Below are positions 18,968 to 26,231 of a DNA stretch of 64,000 nt, piece after piece (position 1 is the first letter of the stretch; each line of letters starts with the position of its first letter). Where the stretch lies: NCBI RefSeq assembly GCF_000186865.1, contig NW_008705587.1:14602-78601 (forward strand), given 5' to 3'. The notes beneath the pieces were generated by a model that saw only the letters and a list, made by a program, of their open reading frames with translations, did not search any database and was not told the DNA's origin. The stretch comes from Aureococcus anophagefferens (Eukaryota > Sar > Pelagophyceae > Pelagomonadales > Pelagomonadaceae). A program made the position numbers and the translations under genes.

Positions 18968-20416
18968 TCAGCCCGGCCGGAGCCCCGGCGGCACGGCGCC
19001 GCCGTGGCGGAGGCGCAGCACGACGCCGTCGAGGAGGTTCGCCGTCGCGCGGCCGAAGTCCGTCGACGTCGCCGCGCGGCCGTAGCCGTAGACGACGTCG
19101 CCGCGGATCGCGTCGAGGTACTTCCAGATCTCGAGCTCCGCGGCCGGCGTCACGTTCGCGATGGCCGCCTTCGTCGCCGCGAGGGCATCGTCGTAGAACC
19201 ACTTCTCGTCCACCCGCGGGAAGCGCGAGTAGTCGATGAGCGTGTCGTGGAACGGGGTGTGCGGGTGCTTTTCGCCGGAGACGAACCAGCCCCAGCCCGG
19301 GCGGCACGGCGGCTCGCACCTGCCCCAGAGCCGCGTGCCGACGATGAGGGGCACGCAGTCGGCGACGATGGAGTCGAAGATGCGGCGCGACGTCGGCGTG
19401 TCGCCGCACATGACGAGGCAGAAGTCGGAGACGCGCATCGCGTGCGCGAACTTGGATTCCACGAGCACCTTGTGCGCGTCCGCGAGGCGCCGGCCGAAGA
19501 GGCGGTCCGACGCGCGCCGCAGGCCGTCGACGAGGCGCCGCGCGAGCCGCCGCCGGCGCGCGCGGCCCGCGGAGACGTGGATCGCCGCCTTGGGCAGCGC
19601 CTTGAGCCCGAGCGCCGTCGACCGGTTGCAGCCGGACCACTTCGTCGCCTGGGGCCGCCCGTTGGCGGCGAAGAAGACGGAGATCTCGTGCTGGTGCACG
19701 TTCGTGTCGCGCTGCTCCGCCGGGCCCGCGAGCTTGGACGCGTCGACGACGTAGGGCATGGGCACCATGCGGTCCAGGACGGTAGAATTCGACGTCGCGA
19801 GCTCGCGCGGCGTCGGCCGGTCCGCGCCGACCCAGGCCGGGTTCATCTCGAAGGTGCCGAACCAGGCGCGGTGGAGCACCTTCTGCACGTCCGGGAAGCC
19901 CACGCGCTTCGCCGTGCCGGGGTTCGTCCCCGAGTAGCCGAAGACGTGGTCCGCGCCGCCGCGGCGCCGGAAGTAGTACGCGCCCGCGAGCGCCTCGAGC
20001 ATGGCGGCGAGGCGCCGGGCGTGGTTGTGCGCGGAGACGAGCGTCGACAGCGTCAGGTAGGCCGGCACGAAGAAGACGTCCGCGTCCGCGGGGTCGTCCG
20101 TGCGCCGCGAGTCGTTGAGCAGCGCGCGGTGCGTCCACAGCTCGACCTTGTCCTCGGCGAGCACGTAGAGGTCGTCGACCTTGTGCTCCCGCCCTCGGAG
20201 GAGGTCCGTCGTCATCGCGTCGAAGGCGCCGCCGCCGTAGACGTAGAAGCGGTAGGCGCCGACGGCCCGCTCGACGCGCGACCGCTGCTGGGCGTAGTGC
20301 TCGTGCTCGCTGTCGCGGTGCGAGTGGTCCACGGTGCGGTGCGCCGTCTCGTCCCAGTATTTCGCGGGCTCCTTGGTCGCCGCGGCGACGGCGACCAGCG
20401 CCAGCGCGGACCACAT
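18968..20416 (-). CDS. Exostosin-family glycosyltransferase (GT47)
   Basis: Single exon of 482 aa from MWSALALVAVAAATKEPA (ATG at 20416), whose start reads as a signal peptide. An open stretch of 30 codons upstream with its own start (20506) is less likely. Exostosin hallmarks are clear: AYRFYVYGGGAFD near the start, ADADVFFVPAYLTLSTLVS, DHVFGYSGTNPG (HDxG-like), EISVFFAANGRP (the FxG region), and VLVESKFAHAMRVSDFCLVMCGDTP. IFDSIVADCVPLIVGTRLW matches the sugar-nucleotide-binding end. Such enzymes add sugars to cell-wall or surface glycans in the Golgi lumen. It is better conserved than the other exostosin-like gene at 4748-5848. Donor and acceptor remain unknown. Confidence 0.8.
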   Translation of the reverse strand: MWSALALVAVAAATKEPAKYWDETAHRTVDHSHRDSEHEHYAQQRSRVERAVGAYRFYVYGGGAFDAMTTDLLRGREHKVDDLYVLAEDKVELWTHRALLNDSRRTDDPADADVFFVPAYLTLSTLVSAHNHARRLAAMLEALAGAYYFRRRGGADHVFGYSGTNPGTAKRVGFPDVQKVLHRAWFGTFEMNPAWVGADRPTPRELATSNSTVLDRMVPMPYVVDASKLAGPAEQRDTNVHQHEISVFFAANGRPQATKWSGCNRSTALGLKALPKAAIHVSAGRARRRRLARRLVDGLRRASDRLFGRRLADAHKVLVESKFAHAMRVSDFCLVMCGDTPTSRRIFDSIVADCVPLIVGTRLWGRCEPPCRPGWGWFVSGEKHPHTPFHDTLIDYSRFPRVDEKWFYDDALAATKAAIANVTPAAELEIWKYLDAIRGDVVYGYGRAATSTDFGRATANLLDGVVLRLRHGGAVPPGLRPG

Positions 20417-20654
20417 CGATGGGGCTGTGTGGTAATTGAAGCACACATTGATCCTTGGTTGCCCCTCACGGTTGACGTTGGAGTGGTTGTGTGCCCAGCG
20501 AATCACATCACCGGGCCGTCCTCAGAAGGGTAAAAGCGCGACGGACGGTCGCCGCCGCGCGCCTCGAACTCCCGGGCGCTGGCGTTGGGAGATGTACTGG
20601 GAGCTTGAAGTTCAAGTTTCCTTCACTTCACATTCAACCACGCCGAGCGCTAGC

Positions 20655-21539
20655 CTACGGACCCTTAAGACACATCGCGACCGAGAGGAGCAGGACGTCG
20701 GCCTCGCGGTCGCCGGCCGCGTAGAGGACGCCCAGGGGCGAGACGCCGCTCGCCTCGAGGCCGGGCGTCCAGGCGGAGTCGACGAAGCCGAGCTGGCCGC
20801 CGACGACCTGCGCCCAGGTCGTCGCCGCCGTCGCCGGGATTTTCAGTCCCAGGACCGCGGCGACGGACCGCGACACCAGCCACGTCGCGTTGTACTGGCC
20901 GATCTTGAGGACCTTCATGAGCTCGGCGCGGACGTCGGCGGCGACGGGCGCGGCGACGTCCGCGTTCAGCACCGTGTTGGCGGGCTGGCGGGCGAAGGCG
21001 CAGAGGCCGGCGCCCGAGCTCGCCAGGGCCCGGGCGGCGGCCTCGAGCTCGGCGATGTAGCGCGTGACGCGGCCCGGCATCTTCCCGGGCCGCCCCGGGC
21101 CGGCGGCGGCCGCGGCGGCGCGCTCGGGCTTCGTCAGCTGGCGCGTGTCGACGCGCAAGGCCGCCTCGCGGATGTCGCGGACCGCGGCCGCGGGCGTGAA
21201 GACGCCGGGTTTGCCGAGCGCCCGCTCGACGACGGCCGCGAAGCGGCGGCGCTTCGACGCGTGCATCAAGCACGCGGCGACGAGCGCGAAGAACGCGAAC
21301 GCCAGGTCGCCGTGGTCGCGCAGCACGGACCGCGCGAGCTTGCCGAGCTTCGGCGCGTACTTGAGGTCCGGCGGCCGCGCGGCGACGACGCCGCGCGCCG
21401 CTTCGATGACCGCCGCGACCGCGGGCTCCGACTGCAGTTCCCACGCGCGGTCCCGCGCCTCCTCGGCGGCCTTCTCGCGCGCGCGAGCTGCGCTCCGGCG
21501 CTTTGTGTCAGTGCCCTGATTGAACGTGCGGCGCAACAT
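20655..21539 (-). CDS. Hypothetical protein
   Basis: Single exon of 294 aa from the ATG at 21539 (MLRRTFNQGTDTKRRSAARA). It is Ala-rich and mostly helical, with one hydrophobic stretch (LAFAFFALVAACLMHASKRRR, about residues 75-95) that could be a membrane segment or a buried helix. The N-terminal 35 residues are basic and could form an amphipathic targeting helix. The last third has KVLKIGQYNATWLVSRSVAA and WAQVVGGQLGFVDSAWTPG. I do not recognise a family. Codon use and the long open frame support a real gene, and the upstream ATG is the first in frame. Confidence 0.55.
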   Translation of the reverse strand: MLRRTFNQGTDTKRRSAARAREKAAEEARDRAWELQSEPAVAAVIEAARGVVAARPPDLKYAPKLGKLARSVLRDHGDLAFAFFALVAACLMHASKRRRFAAVVERALGKPGVFTPAAAVRDIREAALRVDTRQLTKPERAAAAAAGPGRPGKMPGRVTRYIAELEAAARALASSGAGLCAFARQPANTVLNADVAAPVAADVRAELMKVLKIGQYNATWLVSRSVAAVLGLKIPATAATTWAQVVGGQLGFVDSAWTPGLEASGVSPLGVLYAAGDREADVLLLSVAMCLKGP

Positions 21540-22065
21540 CGTGGATCGATGGTAGCCGGTCGCTCAGCTGACGAGGTCAATCTTCAGACCTTGAGGCTTT
21601 GCTTGCACTGCCGGCCCGCCACAGCTCGCCAGATCTGGCACTGCGCCATGCGCGCCCGGACCGGCTCCGACGGCTGCGGCCCGCATTGCGCCGTCGAAGT
21701 CGTGCTCTGAGGTACCTCTGACCAGCTTTTGAGCGTCCGTCGACGCGCGCGCGCGCGTCTGCGGCGGGGTGCCGGGCTACGACGCGTCGACGCCGAGGAC
21801 GCAGTCCGCGGTGCGATTCTGGGCGGAGACGCCGGGCTGGCGCTCCTCGAAGGCGTTCGGTACGCGGGGCAAGCCCTCGAAGGCGTTCGCGTGGCTCCCG
21901 GGTGCGATATCGGCGTGGGAGACGTCGTGCGGGCTCCGGAGCGCCTCCTGCGGCCCGAACACGCACGATTTCACCCCCGTCGGCGGCGCCGACGGGCCAA
22001 CGATCGATGATTATGTGCCCCCCCGACCGGGGCGCCCCCACGCGCGCGCGCGCGCGCCGGCCGGC

Positions 22066-22096
<31 letters not shown>

Positions 22097-22451
22097 CGGC
22101 GCCGGCGCCGGCGCCGGCGCCGGCGCCGGCGCCGGCGCGGACGCGTGCGCGTGCGCGTGCGCGTGCGCGGACGCGTGCGCGGTCGAGGGAGAGCCTTACT
22201 CGCGCGGCCTAGGGCCCAACAGGGCCGCGCGTCGGGGCGGTCGCCGGCTTGGTCACCCGGGCCGCCGGCGGGTCGCCGCGTCGTCGCGCCGGCGCCCGGG
22301 CCGCCGACCGCGGCGCGAGAAGACGACGGTCGGCCGGACCGCTCCGGGGTCCCGCAGGTCGCTCGTCCCGTCGCATCGGGCGGCGCGGGATCGCTGGGAC
22401 CGCAGGTCGTAAATTGGCGCTTTGGGGAGCTACCCCGGCGAAGCTAACTAC
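21540..22451. other. Gene-free interval with a long GC repeat tract
   Basis: 912 bp between divergently oriented genes. It holds a simple-repeat tract (separate entry). Several short open frames run through it on both strands, but all are Arg/Ala/Pro-rich products of the GC bias, and none has a supporting motif. Confidence 0.5.
22040..22191. repeat. Compound CG / GCGGGC / GCCGGC / GTGCGC simple repeat
   Basis: From 22041 a CG dinucleotide run, then about four GCGGGC units, about eight perfect GCCGGC units (22094-22138), then GTGCGC units to about 22170. It is almost entirely alternating purine-pyrimidine and fully self-complementary. It is likely to adopt non-B DNA and to be hard to sequence accurately. 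Confidence 0.92.
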
Positions 22452-23240
22452 ATGTACAGACCTCGATCGACCTCGATCGCGGCCGCCGAGCGGGAACCAT
22501 CCCAGAGCGCCGTCCGCCGCCAATCAATGAAGCTGTGCGTGTTCGCAAGCTACCCGCCGCGGGAGGACCTGCGCCCCGGCGACTGGCTCTGCGGTATGTG
22601 CGACGCGGCCAACGCTCCGCGGTACCCCAGCTGCGGCTGCGGCACGCCGCGCGCCGCCGCGCCCGCGACGGCGATCATGTGCATCCCGTGGCCGCGCAAT
22701 CCGGAGCCCGACGCGTGGGCCTACGGGTGCCTCGTGGATCGGCCCGACGGCTACGTCGCGGCGGCGGGCGACGCCGACTTGGACGGCAACATCCACAACG
22801 GCACGTCGTACACGGCCGAGGACCGCGGAGACCTGCTCGAGCTGCTCGGGCGCGCCGCGCCCGACTACGCCTACTACACGGCCCGGCGCGCGGGCGCCTC
22901 CCACCTTCGCGCCAAGCTCGCCGCCATCGACGTCGCGCTCGAGGTCTCCCTGCTCGATCAAGAACGCCACGCCAACCTCAAGCTCTCCCTCGAGGCGTCG
23001 CTCCGCTGGGAGCGGCGCCTCGCGGCCGAGTCGGCCACCGCGACGGCCGCCGCGAGGGGCTTCCAGAACTACTTCGCCAACGTGCCCAAGAAGCCCGCGC
23101 TCCCGCCGGCCGCGGCGCCCCAGCCGCCGGAGACGGCCGCGGCGCCGCCGAACTGGGCCTGCGCCGCCTGCACGTTCGTCAACGAGAACCCCGACTTCCT
23201 CTGCTGCGAGATCTGCCGCAGCCCCCGCCCCGCCGCCTAG
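22452..23240 (+). CDS. Protein with two RanBP2-type zinc fingers
   Basis: 262 aa from the ATG at 22452 (MYRPRSTS); the internal ATG at 22527 (MKLCVFASYPP) is an alternative. The C-terminal finger is canonical: PNWACAACTFVNENPDFLCC then EICRSPRP, i.e. W-x-C-x2-C-x10-C-x2-C with the conserved Asn. A second finger near the N-terminus, GDWLCGMCDAANAPRYPSCG then CGTPR, has W-x-C-x2-C and Asn but ends in a C-x-C pair. The middle holds a domain beginning MCIPWPRNPEPDAWAYGCL and a helical segment rich in Ala/Leu. RanBP2 fingers bind single-stranded RNA or ubiquitin. The target here is unknown. Confidence 0.7.
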   Translation: MYRPRSTSIAAAEREPSQSAVRRQSMKLCVFASYPPREDLRPGDWLCGMCDAANAPRYPSCGCGTPRAAAPATAIMCIPWPRNPEPDAWAYGCLVDRPDGYVAAAGDADLDGNIHNGTSYTAEDRGDLLELLGRAAPDYAYYTARRAGASHLRAKLAAIDVALEVSLLDQERHANLKLSLEASLRWERRLAAESATATAAARGFQNYFANVPKKPALPPAAAPQPPETAAAPPNWACAACTFVNENPDFLCCEICRSPRPAA

Positions 23241-23321
23241 GTCGCGTCTAGAAGCCTAAGCATCCCTACCGACCTCGGGCGGGCCATCTTCGCGGCGTCA
23301 CGCCGGGCCGGCGGCGTCCGG

Positions 23322-23828
23322 CTACTCGTCCGCGAAGAGGCCGGCCCGGCGCCAGGCCTCGGGCGCCGGGGGGCGCGCGTGGCAGTCGAAGGTCGAGAGG
23401 ACGACGTCGACGGGGTCGCGCACGAGCACGACGCGCGCGGCGCGCGCGCGCTGGCCTGCGAACGGCGACCGGTCGAACGCCGGCGCTCGAAGCGCGCGGG
23501 ACGCGGGACGCGGGCCGCCGCGAGGGCGCCGCGGTCCAAGTCCGGGGACATCACCTGGTCGAGGAAGCGCGTGCCCGGCGCCGCGCCGGGCGGCGCGGCG
23601 AGCGCGGAGAAGTTGCCGTGCCGACCGCGCCGCCGTCGGAGATGCAGGCCTTGGGCGGGAGGCCGCGCGCGCGCCCGCGAGGCCCGCGACGAGCGCGTTC
23701 GCGAAGACCGTGCCCGTCTTGTGGAAGGCGGCGACGATCTGCACGCCCGCGCAGCCGCCGCCGGCGGCCGCGGCGCAGCGCGTCAGCCACTCTCCTGCCC
23801 CAAGCAGCCCCACGCGTCTCGAGTGCAT
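23322..23828 (-). pseudogene. Sulfotransferase with three frame changes
   Basis: Starting at the ATG at 23828, the protein shows GVQIVAAFHKTGTVFANAL, which carries the 5'-phosphosulfate loop of PAPS-dependent sulfotransferases. It ends with RVVLVRDPVDVVLSTFDCHA, the 3'-phosphate-binding strand and helix, and a stop at 23322. Between them the homologous reading moves to a second frame (LPPKACISDGGAVG, about 23690-23640) and a third (ALAAPPGAAPGTRFLDQVM then SPDLDRGAL, about 23625-23540) before returning to the first. All three shifts are consistent with one missing base each. Either the gene is decayed, small introns are missed, or the assembly dropped bases in GC runs. The product would transfer sulfate to a hydroxyl or amine in the Golgi or cytosol. 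Confidence 0.6.
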
Positions 23829-23884
23829 CGAACAGTGAGGTTTGCCTCATCCCCGCCCAGTAACGCGGCAGCCGCTCGAAGGGC
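23829..23884. promoter_or_regulatory. Very short divergent promoter
   Basis: Only 56 bp separate the start codons of the sulfotransferase (minus) and the methylase-like gene (plus). No element is identified. Confidence 0.35.
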
Positions 23885-25724
23885 ATGGAGGCGCCGAGCG
23901 ACGCCGGCGCCGCCGGCACGCAGGGCGCCGCCGCGGGCAGCGCGGGCCCCCGACCGGCCGCGGACGACGCGCAGCGCGAGAAGAAGAAGCAGAAGCAGGA
24001 CGAGCGGAAGGAGAAGAAGGCCTACCCGTTGACGGTCAAGGCCGGCGCGCCGCTCCTCGTCAACGGCCAGCTCGTCGTCGTCGAGGACACCGCCGAGGAC
24101 TACGGCGGGAAGGTGGCTCCGTCGGGGTTTGCGCGGGTGCGCTCCATGAGCGACGCGAAGATGAAGCTCGTCCAGCTCGGCTACGAGGCGCGCCTGGCGC
24201 GCACGGCGACGGACGACGAGGTCCGGGCGGAGCTCGGGCGGGACCGCGCGCGGGTCGCGGGCGCGCGCGGCGCGCTGCCGTACCCGGTCCTCACGCCGGC
24301 CGTCATCGCGGCGCGCGAGGCGCGCGCCGCGGAGAGGCTGGAGGAGTTCGAGCGGCGCCAGGTCGTGCGCGCGTGCGCGCGCGCGCACGACCTCAAGCCC
24401 GCGCCCGCGGCCGCCGTCCACGCGGCCGCGGGCCGCGCGCGGGCGACCGCCTGGTCCATCCAGCGCGGGCTGATGACCGTCGCCGGCGGCGAGCGCTGCG
24501 GCGCCGCGTTGAAGGGCAAGAAGGAGCCGCCGCCGCCGCCCAAACGCGTCAAGATCGGCCTGTGCGCGGGCAGCCACAATCTCGAGGCGGAAATCGAAGC
24601 GCTGGACCCGGAGTGCATCACGCTGACGATCGACATGTCGCCGGAACCCGTGTGGAAATCGAACCTTTCAGCCCTTCAAACCGACTTTTCAAAACCAATG
24701 GTCGATTTCCACACAGGCCGGCGCTCAACCCCGACGTCGTCGCCGACGCGGGCGAGGTGGACATCGTCGAGCTCGTCGGGCGGGACGTCGCGACGGACAT
24801 CTTCCTGCACATGCCGTGCGGCGGGGGCTCGAAAGTGTGTACGCACCCGTGTGGAAATCAAACCCTCATCAAATTCCGAAAATTTTCGTTGTGTTGCCCA
24901 AAGCGAATTCGAGTTAGCGCGCTCAGCGTATCATATGAGAGGTTTGGGTCGCTGGTTCGGGCCGGGAATTGCATGTGATTCGCGTTCAACGGGCAGCTCC
25001 CCGCCCAACGGACGCGGGACAAGCCCATTTTTTTTTTCCCGCTGCCACACAGGCGAGCACAACCACCAGAACCCGGAACGGGGCGACCACCTGCGCGTGC
25101 GGAGAGAGAACCAGCTGCGCATCGCGCTCAACTTCGTGCGCAACGTCGACCGGCTCGTCAAGAAATTCCCGAACCTGCGCATCTGGCGCGACGCCGCGTC
25201 CGTCTTGTCTTCCGCGCGCGTGACCATTCCACCGTAGGATCGAGTGCCCGCACGGCAACGATTTTTGGAAGACGGCGGAGTACAAGCAGCTGAGGTACGT
25301 CCACAGGCTCTACGAGTTCCCCTTCGAGCACTGCGCGGAGATCTTCAAGATGCCCAAGGACAAGAAGTACAAGAAGCGCGGCATCCTCGCCACGAACGCG
25401 CCCACCTTCCCCGCGCCCACGCGCGGCAACATGAACGTCGTCCCGGAGGACCTGCTCTGCGACTGCCCCTACAAGAACTGCAAGCACCCCGTGTCGCTCA
25501 CGGGCGAGCAGCTCGCGGCCGCCGCCGTCTACCCGCCGGGCGTCGCCAAGCAGTTCGCCCTGGCCATGCAGCAGGCCGAGGTGCTGCCGATCAAGGACCC
25601 CAAGACCTACGAGGACCTGCTGTGGAACTTCGACAAGCTCTACGAGGAGAAGTACGGCCGCGTCGACCGCGACGAGTTCGAGGCCTACGGGCCGCAGCCG
25701 CCGCCCGCGCCGACGGGCGAGTAG
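23885..25724 (+). CDS. DNA-methylase-like protein (SAM-dependent methyltransferase fold)
   Basis: Four exons keep frame: 23885-24651, 24717-24850, 25053-25197 and 25238-25724 (510 aa). Alternative donors at 24637 and 24839 also keep frame and shorten exons 1 and 2. The N-terminal about 230 residues are charged and Ala-rich. The catalytic-looking part begins KIGLCAGSHNLEAEIEAL (motif I, hCAGxxxhxxE), then LTIDM before NPDVVADAGEVDIVELVG and DVATDIFLHMPCGGGSK, where cytosine methylases have a Pro-Cys. HNHQNPERGDHLRVRRENQ and IECPHGNDFWKTAEYKQL (an ENP-like site, here ECP) follow. YEFPFEHCAE with KYKKRGILATNAPTF matches the YC.Y...KRT...TN region of phage, virus and transposon-type C5 methylases. 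PEDLLCDCPYKNCKHPVSL ends the fold. Base target and activity are uncertain, since the Pro-Cys and ENP sites deviate. Confidence 0.55.
24637..24716 (+). mobile_element. Short intron with 13-bp perfect terminal inverted repeats
   Basis: GTGTGGAAATCGA at 24650-24662 is exactly reverse-complemented at 24702-24714 and is followed at once by the AG acceptor (24715-24716). The donor is either 24652 (65-bp intron) or 24637 (80-bp intron); both keep frame. GCCGG stands on both sides (24640-24644 and 24717-24721), a candidate target-site duplication. The structure is that of a tiny inverted-repeat element serving as an intron. Confidence 0.65.
24839..25052 (+). mobile_element. Related intron sharing the ACCCGTGTGGAAATC end
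   Basis: Its 5' part (ACCCGTGTGGAAATC then AAACC, from 24845) repeats that of the previous intron with one change, and its 3' end CCACACAGGC (25045-25054) is identical. The terminal inverted repeat is short (GTGTGG / CCACAC). The donor is 24851 or 24839; both preserve frame. The interior, about 200 bp, is AT-richer than the exons and ends in a 10-T polypyrimidine run. Confidence 0.6.
25198..25237 (+). other. Putative 40-bp intron
   Basis: The frame changes between WRDAA and IECPHGNDFW. A GT-AG segment of 40 bp (GTCCGTC to CCGTAG) restores it exactly. An assembly indel is the alternative. Confidence 0.5.
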
Positions 25725-26231
25725 GCCGCGCCACTCCCTTTCCCCCCAGGAGGTCCAAAGTAGCCTCTAAAAATCCGTCCGAGTGCGTACTGTCTCGTCT
25801 TTCGAAAGACGAGACAGTACGACTTCCGAATCAGCTTTTCTTCGCGCCGAAGCGGCTGCGAATCGACGCGGATTGCATCCAGGGCGGGCCGCGATCTCCG
25901 GCCGGGCCTGGGAAGCAAAAAAAAACAAAAAAGGCAGGGCTTCGCGGGGATCATTGGGAGGGGTGTAACTCTGGGGCGGGTCGCGATCTGGAGACCGGGC
26001 GTGAACTGAGGCACCCGGGGGGTCCTCCTCACTGCCCATGGGTCGAGCGGTGATTCGAACCGAGAACCGAGATTCTACGGTCACTGGAATCCAGTAGACA
26101 CTTAATTGCGTGACGAATGCGCGTGCGGGGCTAAAATCGGTCCTTAAAGTGACTTGAATTGAAGTTGAAGCGGAACCAACTTTTGGCCCGACTCCGTCAG
26201 AGCTGCTAGTTCCTGCGAGCCCTTGCGCGCA
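25725..26231. other. Gene-free interval with palindrome and possible pol III-type signals
   Basis: 507 bp downstream of the methylase-like gene. It contains a 36-bp perfect palindrome (separate entry), an A-rich tract (AAAAAAAAACAAAAAAGG, about 25918-25935), a pair of similar GGGCGGG(C/T)CGCGATCT segments (about 25884 and 25976) and, read on the minus strand, GGTTCGAATC (about 26051-26060), a match to the tRNA B box. No protein gene is seen. Confidence 0.5.
25786..25821. repeat. 36-bp perfect palindrome
   Basis: Each arm is CGTACTGTCTCGTCTTTC and its exact complement, with no spacer (centre TTCGAA at 25801-25806). It lies 61 bp past the methylase-like stop codon, so it could form a strong hairpin in the 3' UTR, or it could be a joined pair of transposon ends. 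Confidence 0.97.

Noticed and set aside
22040..22191. CRISPR array or satellite
   Set aside because: Units are 2-6 bp simple repeats without spacers.
26040..26110. tRNA gene on the minus strand (GGTTCGAATC)
   Set aside because: The T-stem does not pair and no acceptor or D-arm can be built. Kept only as a possible tRNA-derived remnant.
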